Assembly: GCF_004634215.1 (NCBI RefSeq)
Contig: NZ_SMMH01000007.1
Coordinates: forward strand, 61,827 to 125,826
Direction: 5' to 3'
Length of the DNA stretch: 64,000 bases
Origin: Deinococcus fonticola
GTDB taxonomy: Bacteria > Deinococcota > Deinococci > Deinococcales > Deinococcaceae
The notes beneath the pieces were generated by a model. That model worked only from the letters and a program-made list of their open reading frames with translations. It ran no database searches and was not told the origin of the DNA. Below are positions 10,013 through 18,937 of the stretch, one piece after another. The translations under genes were made by a program, and so were the position numbers. Numbering within the stretch: the stretch's first letter is position 1; each line of letters begins with the position of its first letter.

Positions 10013-10960
10013 CTAGGGGCGGCCGCCCATCAGCCACCACGCCACGCTGGTCATGACGGCAGTGATGACCCAGAAGCGCATGGAGATATGCGTTTCAGGC
10101 CAGGGCGTGTCGATGTTCTCAAAGTGGTGGTGAATGGGGGACATGCGGAACACGCGTTTGCCGGTGCGTTTGAAGTACGCCACCTGAATGACGACGCTCA
10201 GCACCTCGACCACGGGAATCAGCGCGGCGATGGGCAGCAGCCACACATCCGCGTACAGGATGTATGCCCCGGCGGCGATGGCCCCGATGGCATGGCTGCC
10301 CATATCGCCCATGAACACGCGGGCGGGGTGGGCGTTGAACCACAGGAAGCCCAGCAGCACCGCCACCAGCAGCGCAGCGCTGGGCGAGAGGGCCAGCAGG
10401 GGCAGCAGCACGATGATGCTCACGCCCGCCAGCTGGCTGTCGATGCCGTCGGTGAAGTTGAAGGCGTTGACCGAGCCGATCATCACGAAGGTCAGCAGCA
10501 GGACGTCCCAGATGGGTACGCCCCCTATGCCGCCCAGGCCTGGCAACAGCTGGTGACTGGCCAGCGGCGCGGCGAACCACGCGAAAGCGAACGCCACGAT
10601 GAATTGCAGCGGGAATTTCTCGCGGGCCAGCAGCTCCTTCTTGCCGCTGCCCTTCATGCGCGACTGCACCTTGAGCCAGTCGTCGATCCCGCCGATGATG
10701 CCCATGCCCAGCGCCGCAAGCATGATGATCAGTTCCCGCCCATCTCCACCGTGACCCGTGAAGTACAGCGGAAAGAACACCAGCGCCAGCGCCACCACGA
10801 ACGGCACGCCGCCCGCCGTGGGGGTGCCCTCTTTGACCAGGTGGGACTTCGAGCCGTCCTTGCGCACCGGCTGGCCCCACCCCTGCGCCTTGCTGATGTT
10901 AATAAAAAGGCCCACCAGGAACCACGAGAGCAGCGCCGCAACCAGCATCATCGGAAACAC
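10013..10960 (-). CDS. mraY: phospho-N-acetylmuramoyl-pentapeptide-transferase
   Basis: MraY makes lipid I at the inner face of the membrane, transferring phospho-MurNAc-pentapeptide to undecaprenyl phosphate. About ten hydrophobic segments are visible. Family motifs are [12 protein letters not shown] near residue 45, the aspartate pair in [23 protein letters not shown], and the C-terminal MSPIHHHFE. The start is placed at GTG 10960 because a GGGAGGG SD lies 6 nt upstream; ATGs at 10951 and 10948 lie too far from it. No other murein synthesis genes adjoin it, unlike the usual dcw cluster. Confidence 0.95.
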   Translation of the reverse strand: MFPMMLVAALLSWFLVGLFINISKAQGWGQPVRKDGSKSHLVKEGTPTAGGVPFVVALALVFFPLYFTGHGGDGRELIIMLAALGMGIIGGIDDWLKVQSRMKGSGKKELLAREKFPLQFIVAFAFAWFAAPLASHQLLPGLGGIGGVPIWDVLLLTFVMIGSVNAFNFTDGIDSQLAGVSIIVLLPLLALSPSAALLVAVLLGFLWFNAHPARVFMGDMGSHAIGAIAAGAYILYADVWLLPIAALIPVVEVLSVVIQVAYFKRTGKRVFRMSPIHHHFENIDTPWPETHISMRFWVITAVMTSVAWWLMGGRP

Positions 10961-11227
10961 GGGGCACCCTCCCACAAACGATTAACGGAGACCATCATCA
11001 CTAAGCGCAAGGCTACCACGCGGCTTTCATCCTCAGTCACTTCAGGGACGCTCACGGCGTCCAGGTCAGGAAGCGTGTTCGATGCAGAGGCCAGACCGCG
11101 TCCGGGAATGGACAGACCGGCCTCTGCGAATCACTTCTGAAATAAGCGGTGGCCCCCTTTTCTCAGAGCTTCATTTTCGGGCTCGCTGCGGACAGTGCCA
11201 CGCCTCCCGGAAGATGCATGTCATCCC

Positions 11228-12784
11228 TCAGTTCAGCATGTACCCCTGCGCCAGGTCGCGGTAAGCCTTGACCTGCTCTGCCTGCCAGGCCGTGTCCCGG
11301 CCCAGTTCTTCAGCGATGATTTCCGCCACGCGGGGGGCAATGTCCAGGCTGGCCCGGGCATTCAGCAGCAGGGCGCGGGTGCGGCGCGCCAGGATGTCCT
11401 CGACGCTGCGGGCCTGCTCGAAGCGGGCAGCCCAGCGGACTTCGGCCTCGGTGTAAGGCAACTCGGGGTGCAGGGTGATGTCCGCGCCGGGCAGCGCCTG
11501 AATGCGCGGGGCGTCGGTGCCGTAGACCTTCCAGTGGTCAGGCCGGTCTTCCTGACTCCAGCCGTGCAGGTGCAGGCCCGGCGTAACGGTCAGGCGCTCC
11601 GGCAGGCCCGCCTGCTGCTCGGCGCGGTTCACGGTGTCCTCGCCCATGCGGCGGTAGGTCGTCCACTTGCCGCCGGTCAGGGTAATCAGGCCGCCCTCGC
11701 TGATCACGATGGTGTGGTCACGTGAGATGGCCTTGGTGTCGGCCTCGTCGGCAGGCTTCACCAGGGGGCGCAGGCCCGCGTACACGCTCTGAACGTCGGC
11801 GCGGGTGGGGGCGGGCGAGAGGTAACGCCCGGCGGTGCGCAGGATGAACTCGATCTCTTCTTCCAGGGCACGCGGCTCAAAGCTGGCGTGCGGCACAGCG
11901 GTGTCGGTGGTGCCGATCACCACGTGGTCATGCCACGGCACCGCAAACAGCACCCGGCCGTCATCGGTGCGGGGAATCATGATGGCGCTGTCGCCTGGCA
12001 GGAATTTCTTGTCCACGACGATGTGCACGCCCTGGCTGGGGGACAGCATGGGTTTGGCGCTGGCGTCCTCCATCTGGCGGATATCGTCCACCCACACGCC
12101 TGTGGCGTTGATCACCACTCTGGCGTGGGTTTCGTGTTCCTGTCCGCTCTCGCCATCACGGAATTTCACACCGACGACCTTGCCGCCTTCCTTGAGCAGC
12201 CCCGTGACGGGCGCGTAGTTCAGGGCCACGCCGCCGTGGTCTTGCAGCGTCCGCAGCAGCGTAATCGCCAGGCGCGAGTCGTCGAATTGCCCGTCGTGGT
12301 ACAGGATGCCGCCCTTCAGGCCGTTCTGTTGCAGCGTCGAGGTCTTCTCCAGGGCCTTTTCCTTGCTCAGCAGTTTGCTGCTGCCCAGGCTCAGCTTACC
12401 GGCCAGCACGTCGTACATTTTCAACCCGATGCCGTAGAAGGGTTCGGCCCACCAGTCGTAGGCGGGCACCACGAATTCCAGGTCGCGCACCAGGTGCGGG
12501 GCGTTCTGGCGCAGCAGGCCGCGTTCGCGCAGCGCCTCGCGCACCAGCGACACGTTGCCCTGCGCGAGGTAGCGCACGCCGCCGTGAACCAGTTTGGTGC
12601 TGCGGCTGCTGGTGCCCTTGGCGTAGTCGTGGCCTTCGAGCAGCAGCACGCGGTGGCCGCGGGTGGCGGCTTCCACGGCGCTGCCCAGGCCGGATGCGCC
12701 GCCCCCGATCACAATGACGTCCCACGGCTGGGGCGTCAGGGCGGCGGTCACGGCGGTGCGGGGATCAGGTTGAGGTGCAGTCAT
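11228..12784 (-). CDS. glpD: glycerol-3-phosphate dehydrogenase, FAD-dependent (aerobic)
   Basis: The 518-residue flavoenzyme oxidises sn-glycerol-3-phosphate to dihydroxyacetone phosphate at the membrane. The dinucleotide-binding motif VIVIGGGASGLGSAVEAATRG begins about residue 22, followed by GTSSRSTKLVHGGVRYL, conserved in GlpD/GlpA. The C-terminal part contains LTGGKWTTYRRM. The ATG at 12784 is preferred because AGGAG lies 9 nt upstream; the ATG six nt earlier is too close to it. Two palindromic operators lie upstream at 12841-12877. It is downstream of glpF-glpK but separated from them by a terminator, so it forms its own unit. Confidence 0.95.
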   Translation of the reverse strand: MTAPQPDPRTAVTAALTPQPWDVIVIGGGASGLGSAVEAATRGHRVLLLEGHDYAKGTSSRSTKLVHGGVRYLAQGNVSLVREALRERGLLRQNAPHLVRDLEFVVPAYDWWAEPFYGIGLKMYDVLAGKLSLGSSKLLSKEKALEKTSTLQQNGLKGGILYHDGQFDDSRLAITLLRTLQDHGGVALNYAPVTGLLKEGGKVVGVKFRDGESGQEHETHARVVINATGVWVDDIRQMEDASAKPMLSPSQGVHIVVDKKFLPGDSAIMIPRTDDGRVLFAVPWHDHVVIGTTDTAVPHASFEPRALEEEIEFILRTAGRYLSPAPTRADVQSVYAGLRPLVKPADEADTKAISRDHTIVISEGGLITLTGGKWTTYRRMGEDTVNRAEQQAGLPERLTVTPGLHLHGWSQEDRPDHWKVYGTDAPRIQALPGADITLHPELPYTEAEVRWAARFEQARSVEDILARRTRALLLNARASLDIAPRVAEIIAEELGRDTAWQAEQVKAYRDLAQGYMLN

Positions 12785-12840
12785 GGGCATGAACTCCTGT
12801 GGGGGCGAGGGGGCTGGACAAGGTTCGTGTGTACTCGTTT

Positions 12841-12877
12841 GTGAACATATGTTCACATGGATTGAACAATTGTGCAA
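12841..12877. promoter_or_regulatory. paired palindromic operators upstream of glpD
   Basis: A perfect 16-bp palindrome, GTGAACATATGTTCAC (12841-12856), is followed by a near-palindrome TTGAACAATTGTGCAA (12862-12877). Their centres are exactly 21 bp apart, two helical turns. The same pair with the same spacing occurs upstream of glpF and of the SorC regulator (15434-15468). They overlap the likely glpD promoter. The binding protein is inferred to be the SorC-family regulator at 15498. Confidence 0.8.
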
Positions 12878-12904
12878 GCATTTGGGTCACGTTTGCCGCT
12901 GAGC

Positions 12905-12935
12905 AAAAAACCCTCTCCACAAGGTAGGGAGAGGG
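12905..12935 (-). terminator. rho-independent terminator after glpK
   Basis: On the minus strand CCCTCTCC (opposite 12928-12935) pairs with GGAGAGGG (opposite 12911-12918) around a 9-nt loop, followed by six T (opposite 12905-12910). It separates glpK from glpD. Confidence 0.85.
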
Positions 12936-12961
12936 TCAAGCAGCCCGGTGGGCGCGGCGCG

Positions 12962-14458
12962 TTACTCTTCTTCCCAGGCGCGGCTGCGTTCCACCGCTTT
13001 CTTCCAGCGCTTCATCAGGCGCTCGCGTTCGGCGGCGTCCATCTGCGGCTCGAAACGTGTGTCTTCCTGCCACTGCTGCGCGATCTCGTCGGTGGATTGC
13101 CAGTACCCCACCGCCAGGCCCGCCAGATAAGCCGCGCCCAGGGCGGTGGTTTCCGTGATCTTGGGCCGCACCACGGGCACGCCCAGGATGTCGGCCTGGA
13201 ACTGCATCATCAGGTCGTTGTTGCTGGCCCCGCCGTCCACGCGAAGTTCCTTCAGGGTTGCGCCGCTGTCCTTCTGCATGGCTTCCAGCAGTTCCGCCGA
13301 CTGGAAGGCGATGCTTTCCAGCGCCGCGCGGGCGATGTGCGCCTTGGTGGTGCCGCGGGTGATGCCGACCATCGTGCCGCGGGCGTAGCTGTCCCAGTAG
13401 GGTGCCCCCAGGCCCACGAACGCAGGAACCAGCATCACGCCCTCGCTGCTGTCCACCGTGCGGGCCAGCGCCTCGACCTCCTCGCTGCTGCGAATGATGC
13501 CCAGGCCGTCGCGCAGCCACTGCACCACAGCGCCCGCGATAAACACCGAGCCTTCCAGCGCGTAGGTGCGTTTCCCGCCTAACTGCCAGGCCACCGTGGT
13601 CAGCAGTTTGTTCTGGCTGGGCACCGCCTCGCCCTCGGTGTTCATCAGCATGAAACAACCTGTGCCGTAGGTGTTTTTCGCCATCCCCTTCTGCAAGCAC
13701 GCCTGCCCGAAGGTGGCCGCCTGCTGATCCCCGCCGATGCCCGCGATGGGAATCTGGGCGCCCAGCAGGCCCTCGGCAGTCTTGCCGTATACCTCCGACG
13801 AATTGCGCACTTCCGGCAGGACACTGCGCGGGACGTCCAGGATCTGGAGCAGTTCGTCGTCCCACTCGCCGGTGTGGATGTTGTACAGCAGGGTGCGGCT
13901 GGCGTTGGTGGCGTCGGTGATGTGCAGTGCGCCGCCGGTCAGGTTGTACACCAGCCAGCTGTCGATGGTGCCGAAGGCCAGTTCACCCTTCCCGGCGCGT
14001 TCACGAGCGCCCTCCACGTTGTCCAGCAGCCACTTGACCTTGGTGCCGCTGAAGTAGGCGTCCAGCACCAGGCCGGTCTTGTCCTGCAGGGTCTTGGCGT
14101 ACTGCTCACGGATGGAGTCGCAGTACCCGGCGGTGCGCCGATCCTGCCACACGATGGCGTTGGCGATAGGCTTGCCGGTTTTCCTGTCCCAGATCACGGT
14201 GGTTTCACGCTGATTGGTAATGCCGATGGCGGCGATGTCCGAAGCCCGGATGCCCGCTTTGCTGAGGGCCTCCTGCGCCACGCCGATCTGAGTGCTCCAG
14301 ATTTCCGAGGCGTCGTGCTCCACCCAGCCGGGTTTCGGGAAGTGTTGCCTGAATTCCTTTTGTCCCACCGCCTTGATGTTTCCGGCGTGGTCGAACACGA
14401 TGGCGCGGCTGCTGGTGGTGCCCTGATCGAGCGCAAGGATGAATTTATCGTCTGCCAT
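12962..14458 (-). CDS. glpK: glycerol kinase
   Basis: The 498-residue FGGY-family kinase phosphorylates glycerol to sn-glycerol-3-phosphate. It starts [20 protein letters not shown], the ATP-phosphate-binding loop. It contains [24 protein letters not shown], and the later [17 protein letters not shown] and [13 protein letters not shown] segments. Length is normal. The ATG at 14458 has AGGAG 7 nt upstream. It follows glpF by about 70 nt in the same operon, so uptake and phosphorylation are co-expressed. Confidence 0.96.
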   Translation of the reverse strand: MADDKFILALDQGTTSSRAIVFDHAGNIKAVGQKEFRQHFPKPGWVEHDASEIWSTQIGVAQEALSKAGIRASDIAAIGITNQRETTVIWDRKTGKPIANAIVWQDRRTAGYCDSIREQYAKTLQDKTGLVLDAYFSGTKVKWLLDNVEGARERAGKGELAFGTIDSWLVYNLTGGALHITDATNASRTLLYNIHTGEWDDELLQILDVPRSVLPEVRNSSEVYGKTAEGLLGAQIPIAGIGGDQQAATFGQACLQKGMAKNTYGTGCFMLMNTEGEAVPSQNKLLTTVAWQLGGKRTYALEGSVFIAGAVVQWLRDGLGIIRSSEEVEALARTVDSSEGVMLVPAFVGLGAPYWDSYARGTMVGITRGTTKAHIARAALESIAFQSAELLEAMQKDSGATLKELRVDGGASNNDLMMQFQADILGVPVVRPKITETTALGAAYLAGLAVGYWQSTDEIAQQWQEDTRFEPQMDAAERERLMKRWKKAVERSRAWEEE

Positions 14459-14527
14459 GAGGTGGCTCCTTGATTGAAGGGAGGGAAGAGAAGGCACTGA
14501 GCGTTTGACCCGTCAGCGCTTGACCTG

Positions 14528-15349
14528 TCAGCGGTTGACGTTGTATTCGGGGTCGACGCCCTGCACGCCCTGGTGCGCCTCGCCGGCCCGCAGCAGCGGT
14601 TTGCCGATGAAGGTATCGTAGATAAAGGCCCCCACGATGGCCCCCACGATGGGCCCGATCACGGGCACCAGCCACACGCCGTCGGCAAAGCCGGTGTTCT
14701 TGAAGCCGGCCAGCGCCGAGAAGAGGCGCGGCCCCAGGTCGCGGGCGGGGTTGATGGCGTACCCGTGCATGCCGCCGAAGCTCATGCCGATCGCCATCAC
14801 CACGAAGGCCACCGCCAGCCCGCCCCAGTTGGCCCCCAGCGGGTTATTGAGTTTGTCGCCAATCGCCAGGATCAGGGCCATCAGTAGGGCGGTGCCCACC
14901 ACCTGATCGATAAAGCCCGGCCAGAAGCCCGGCACGGCAGGGAAGGTACTGAACACCCCGGCGGTACTTGCCAGTCCCGGATCGACGCCCACCCACTTGG
15001 CGTGGTACACGGCGTACACGAGGGCAGCCCCCAGGAAGGCGCCCACCATCTGTCCAGCGATGTAATGCCCCACCTTGCTCCAGGGAAAGCGCCCGGTGGC
15101 CGCCAGCGCAATGGTCACGGCGGGGTTCAGGTGCGCCCCGCTGATGGTGCCGGAGATGAAAATGCCCATCAGCACCGCGAAGCCCCAGCCCAGGGTGATG
15201 TTGGTGTACCCGCCCTTGACCACCTCGCCGGGAATGGCGGGGCTGCTGCCGAACAGCACGACCATGGCGACCACACCCACCCCGAAAAGGATCAGCACCA
15301 TGGTGCCCAGCAGTTCCGCCATAAATTCCTGTGAGGTCGTGAATTTCAT
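14528..15349 (-). CDS. glpF: glycerol uptake facilitator (aquaglyceroporin)
   Basis: The 273-residue MIP-family channel carries both NPA selectivity motifs: N75-P76-A77 in GAHLNPAVTIAL and N200-P201-A202 in GYAINPARDLGPR. The Asp after the second NPA-R typifies glycerol facilitators rather than water channels. Six or more membrane segments are apparent. The ATG at 15349 is preceded by GAGGAGG 3 nt upstream; an upstream ATG-containing extension (to 15397) lacks hydrophobic character. It is the first gene of glpF-glpK. Its promoter region carries the paired operators at 15434-15468. Confidence 0.95.
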   Translation of the reverse strand: MKFTTSQEFMAELLGTMVLILFGVGVVAMVVLFGSSPAIPGEVVKGGYTNITLGWGFAVLMGIFISGTISGAHLNPAVTIALAATGRFPWSKVGHYIAGQMVGAFLGAALVYAVYHAKWVGVDPGLASTAGVFSTFPAVPGFWPGFIDQVVGTALLMALILAIGDKLNNPLGANWGGLAVAFVVMAIGMSFGGMHGYAINPARDLGPRLFSALAGFKNTGFADGVWLVPVIGPIVGAIVGAFIYDTFIGKPLLRAGEAHQGVQGVDPEYNVNR

Positions 15350-15433
15350 AAGCCTCCTCTCTCCGGCTCCCTGCCGGAGACGCCGCCAGCGCGGCACAAC
15401 CTGAATTCGGTGCGTTCACGGTGACATGCACTA

Positions 15434-15468
15434 TGAACAATTGTCAAGACTTTGTGAACATTTGTTCA
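15434..15468. promoter_or_regulatory. paired operators between glpF and the SorC regulator
   Basis: TGAACAATTGTCAA (15434-15447) and TGAACATTTGTTCA (15455-15468) are inverted repeats with centres 21 bp apart, matching the glpD pair. The right site overlaps TTGTTC (15462-15467), which is placed as the -35 for TATGCT (15485-15490) with a 17-bp spacer. A bound repressor would therefore block the regulator's own promoter as well as the divergent glpF promoter. Confidence 0.8.
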
Positions 15469-15497
15469 AGGTAGTGCGGAAGCGTATGCTACGCGGC

Positions 15498-16514
15498 ATG
15501 CCCACCCCCGACCCGGGCGGCCCCGGTGCGCCCTCTTCCTCCCTGGCATCCCCTGCGGCGGCTGACCCCAACGTGGTGCAGGCCGTGCAGGTGGCCCGGC
15601 TGTACTACCAGCAGGGCCTGACCACCGACGCCATTGCCCGCGAGCTGGGCCTCTCGCGCCCGCGCGTGTCGCGCCTGCTGACCTTGGCCCGCCGCACCGG
15701 CCTGGTCGAAATCCGCATCCACGACCCGCAGGAGCACCCACAGCACCTCGAAGCGGCCCTGCGGGAACGCTGGCCCGCCCTGAACCCCCAGGTGATCGGT
15801 CTGCCGGCCAACGCCCCGCAGGACACCCGCATGGAGCGCGTGGCGCAGGCCGCCGCCCACTGGCTGGGCACGCACCTGCGCGCCCGCATGACCGTGGGCA
15901 TCGCCTGGGGCAACACGCTGGACGCCGTGAGCCAGGCCCTGATGCCACGCCCGCTGGCCGACACACAGTTCGTGCAACTGAACGGCAGCGCCAGCGCCTA
16001 CGAGTTCAACTCGGGCTTCGTGACCGACACCGTGCTGCGCTTCGCCCGGGCGTTCGGCGGGCGGGCGCACCTGTTCCCGGTGCCTACTTTCTTCGATGAC
16101 CCGCATACCAAGCAAGCCATGTGGCGTGAACGCAGCGTGGGGCACATCACGACCTTGCAGGCACAGGCCGACATGTTGGTGTTCAGCGTCGGCAGTTTCA
16201 CAGCGGCCACACCCAGTCACGTGCACACCGCCGGGTACCTGGACGACCAGGACCTCACCGACCTGGCGGCGCAGGGCGTCACGGGCGACATTGCCACCGT
16301 GTTCTTCCGCGCCGACGGCAGCAGCCGGGGAATCGATCTGAACGACCGCGCCAGTGGCCCGGACCTGAATTTCGTGCGTGAGCACCCCAGCACCGTGTGC
16401 ATCGTGGCCGACCCGGGCAAGGCCAGCGCCCTGCACGCCGCCCTGCAAGGCCGGCTGGCCCGCACCCTGATCGTGGATGAAACGACGGCCCGCGCCGTGC
16501 TGGAACTTTCCTGA
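15498..16514 (+). CDS. SorC-family sugar-binding transcriptional regulator (candidate glycerol regulator)
   Basis: The 338-residue protein has an N-terminal helix-turn-helix (about residues 28-75: VARLYYQQGLTTDAIARELG, LSRPRVSRLLTLARR). The rest is a SorC-type effector domain (VGIAWGNTLDAVSQAL, VPTFFDDPHTKQAMWRE, ADMLVFSVGSFTAATPSH). Such domains bind sugar phosphates. The ATG at 15498 is chosen because TATGCT (15485-15490) lies exactly 7 nt upstream, leaderless. It is divergent from glpF-glpK and shares the paired operator region. A SorC rather than DeoR regulator for glycerol genes is the notable point; the effector is unknown. Confidence 0.85.
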   Translation: MPTPDPGGPGAPSSSLASPAAADPNVVQAVQVARLYYQQGLTTDAIARELGLSRPRVSRLLTLARRTGLVEIRIHDPQEHPQHLEAALRERWPALNPQVIGLPANAPQDTRMERVAQAAAHWLGTHLRARMTVGIAWGNTLDAVSQALMPRPLADTQFVQLNGSASAYEFNSGFVTDTVLRFARAFGGRAHLFPVPTFFDDPHTKQAMWRERSVGHITTLQAQADMLVFSVGSFTAATPSHVHTAGYLDDQDLTDLAAQGVTGDIATVFFRADGSSRGIDLNDRASGPDLNFVREHPSTVCIVADPGKASALHAALQGRLARTLIVDETTARAVLELS

Positions 16515-16627
16515 GAGGAGAACGGCCCTGAACCCCCTGGCCTGAAGGTTTCTTCACCGACCCTGCACCCCTTTCACCCGCCCGCCGGGCAGGCTGAGGG
16601 CACACTTCAGTGCACAGGAGGTCACCC

Positions 16628-16840
16628 ATGACTGGCCCTTACGATCGCCCGCCCGCTCCCGCCACCGAACCCACCGATCAGCCCGCGCCGCTGCCCGAGC
16701 GCATGCCCGGCGCCGAGGACACCGGCCCCATCAGCGATCCGCCGGTCAATCCGGATTTGCCTGGCATGCCCGAGCCGCAGCCGAGCAGCAACCCCGACAC
16801 GCCCGGTCTGCCTATCCCCAGTTCTGTCCCGGCGATGTAG
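16628..16840 (+). CDS. small proline-rich protein
   Basis: A 70-residue ORF beginning [19 protein letters not shown] is dominated by Pro, Glu, Asp, Ser and Thr, with no hydrophobic segment, so it is likely disordered. Expression is supported by a strong AGGAGG SD 6 nt before the ATG and by a terminator at 16854-16890. Its function is unknown. Confidence 0.65.
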   Translation: MTGPYDRPPAPATEPTDQPAPLPERMPGAEDTGPISDPPVNPDLPGMPEPQPSSNPDTPGLPIPSSVPAM

Positions 16841-16853
16841 CGCCCTTCCTTTT

Positions 16854-16890
16854 TCGGCGCGGGGAGGGCTTTACCTTCCCGCGCCGATTT
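16854..16890 (+). terminator. rho-independent terminator
   Basis: TCGGCGCGGG (16854-16863) pairs with CCCGCGCCGA (16878-16887), followed by TTT. It lies just after the small proline-rich gene. Confidence 0.8.
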
Positions 16891-17022
16891 ATGCCTTTGG
16901 GTTAAAGTTGTTCCTTTTCAGCCCGACACAAGGATGACGAATGCTAAAGACTCCGCTTAATAAGACACCTGGTCAAGAAGCTGGACTCGGACACACTGAA
17001 CTGTTAGGTTTTTAACGTTCTT

Positions 17023-17880
17023 ATGTCCACCTTGTCCCCTCTTCCTCACCAGCAAGTCGATCGACTGACGCCACTGGGGCAGCGCGGTGGGGTGCAGACC
17101 GCGCAGGGCGTGTGGCAGGGGCAGGCCGTCTTCGTCAAATCCCTGATCTCCGACGATCCCGAAATAGTGGATCGCTTCCAGCACGAGGGCGAGGTCGCCG
17201 CATACCTGCAACACCCGAATATCGTCAGGCTGTTGGCGGTCACGGACACGCAACTGATCTTCGAGTTCATCCGGGGCGGCACACTGCGCGACCTGGCCCG
17301 CTGCGGCCCCATGACACCGGACGCCGCCACGGCGGTGGTGTGGGGCGTGCTTCAGGCAGCCGCGTACCTGCATGCCCGGGGCGTGGTTCACCAGGATTTG
17401 AAACCGGAAAACGTCATGCTGCTGAATGGCCAGGCGAATGACGCCAGCGTGCGCATCATGGATTTCAGCATGAGCCACGCCCGCCACCTGCACCTGGCTA
17501 TTCACAGCAGCACGCGTATGGGCACACCGCACTTCATGGCGCCCGAGCAGTTTCAGGGCGTCCGGGGCGACCCGCGCAGCGACCTGTACTCGGTGGGCGT
17601 GTTGCTGTTCGACTGCCTGGCTGGCCACCCGCCGTATGAGGACGCGCTGGGCTGGCTGGCGGGTATCTGTGAAAACTGCGCCGAGCTGCCTGGCCCGCCA
17701 GAATTACACCCGCTGATGCAGGGAGCCATTCAGCGTGACCGTGCCGAGCGCCCGCAATCGGCGCAGGTCATGCTGAAGGCGCTGGGTCAGGCCCGACGCG
17801 CCCTGGGCCTCAGCGATCTGGGGCATGATGAGCCAGAGAACGGTAACCAGGAATACAGCAACCGGCAGGCCGCCCAGTGA
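17023..17880 (+). CDS. divergent Ser/Thr protein kinase
   Basis: The 285-residue soluble protein is a Hanks-type kinase domain with little else. The presumed ATP lysine is K39 in AVFVKSL. The catalytic loop is H123-Q124-D125-LKPEN (HRD changed to HQD), the metal-binding DFG is D147-F148-S149 (Gly to Ser), and APE is MAPEQF. The glycine-rich loop is poor. The Lys, both Asp and the Asn are present, so activity is plausible, but the loop changes suggest weak or unusual catalysis. The next gene is holA, 22 nt downstream; a shared transcript is likely though function may be unrelated. Confidence 0.8.
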   Translation: MSTLSPLPHQQVDRLTPLGQRGGVQTAQGVWQGQAVFVKSLISDDPEIVDRFQHEGEVAAYLQHPNIVRLLAVTDTQLIFEFIRGGTLRDLARCGPMTPDAATAVVWGVLQAAAYLHARGVVHQDLKPENVMLLNGQANDASVRIMDFSMSHARHLHLAIHSSTRMGTPHFMAPEQFQGVRGDPRSDLYSVGVLLFDCLAGHPPYEDALGWLAGICENCAELPGPPELHPLMQGAIQRDRAERPQSAQVMLKALGQARRALGLSDLGHDEPENGNQEYSNRQAAQ

Positions 17881-17902
17881 CCTGTGATAAAGGGGACTCA
17901 CC

Positions 17903-18802
17903 GTGATCCTGGCCTTCACAGGGAACCGTTTTCTGGCCGATGAAACCCTGCGCGACACACTGGCGGCGCGGGGCCTGAACCCGCGTGAACTCCCGCGCCT
18001 GTCCGGCGAAGATGTCACGTCCGAGCAACTGCGCCCGCACCTCTCGCCGGGCCTCTTCGGAGATGGCGGCGTGATCGTCGACCTGGAGGGCATCAAACCC
18101 GACAAGGCGCTGCTGGAACTGCTGGCCGCCGCCGAGGTCACGGTGGCGGTGCTGGACGAATCTCCGCCGGCCACCCGTGTCAAGCAGTATGAAAAAGCCG
18201 GACAGATTGTGCCCTCGCCTGCCCCCAGCAAACCCGGCGACGTGACCGGCTGGGTGGTGCAGCGCGCCAGAAAGCAGAAACTGGCGCTGGAACGTGACGC
18301 GGCTTCCTACCTGGCCGAAGTGTTCGGCGCTGACCTGGCAGGCATTGCCAGCGAGATGACCAAATTGGCGCTGCTGGACGGCCCTTTCACACGCGAAGCG
18401 GTGCAGCGTGTGGTGGGCCGTGAACCGCCCGGCGACAGTTTCGCCATGCTGGGGGCTGCCACCGCCGGACGCGCCGCCGAAGCGGTTATGCAACTGCGCC
18501 GCCTGCTGCTGTCCGGCGAAGACCCTTTCAAACTAATGGGGGCCGTCGTGTGGCAGTACAGCCTGGTGGCCCGCACGGTGGCCCTGCTGCAAGAAGAAGG
18601 GCGCGTTAACGAGGCGGCGGCGGCGCAGCGCCTGGGCGTCAAACCCTACCCTGCTAAAAAAGCCCTGGAAGTCGCCCGCAAGCTGAATGAGGCGAAAATC
18701 CGCGCGCACCTGGGCCGCATTCTGGAAGCCGACCTGGCCATGAAGCGCGGCCTTGACCCGGCGGTGACGCTGGAACGCCTCATCGTGCAACTCAGCGTGT
18801 AA
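17903..18802 (+). CDS. holA: DNA polymerase III subunit delta (clamp loader)
   Basis: The 299-residue protein matches the delta subunit that opens the beta sliding clamp. The N-terminal part (MILAFTGNRFLADETLRDTL) corresponds to a degenerate AAA+ domain lacking a Walker lysine. The middle contains LAEVFGADLAGIASEMTKLALL and VVGREPPGDSFAML, and the C-terminal collar domain contains PFKLMGAVVWQYSLVARTV and ARKLNEAKIRAHLGRILEADLAMKRG. Length is near the family norm. The start is GTG with an AAAGGGGA SD upstream. Confidence 0.9.
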   Translation: MILAFTGNRFLADETLRDTLAARGLNPRELPRLSGEDVTSEQLRPHLSPGLFGDGGVIVDLEGIKPDKALLELLAAAEVTVAVLDESPPATRVKQYEKAGQIVPSPAPSKPGDVTGWVVQRARKQKLALERDAASYLAEVFGADLAGIASEMTKLALLDGPFTREAVQRVVGREPPGDSFAMLGAATAGRAAEAVMQLRRLLLSGEDPFKLMGAVVWQYSLVARTVALLQEEGRVNEAAAAQRLGVKPYPAKKALEVARKLNEAKIRAHLGRILEADLAMKRGLDPAVTLERLIVQLSV

Positions 18803-18937
18803 ACGCTGCAGGCGAAGCTTAGCCTGTAGCCTGTAAAAGCTTCAGCATTGGTCAGTAGCTTGGGTTCTCCACGAGCACAGGCTACGAGTGAGTGTTAGAC
18901 TCAGTTCAAAAAATTTCACCCAGCCCAAGGAGCCACC

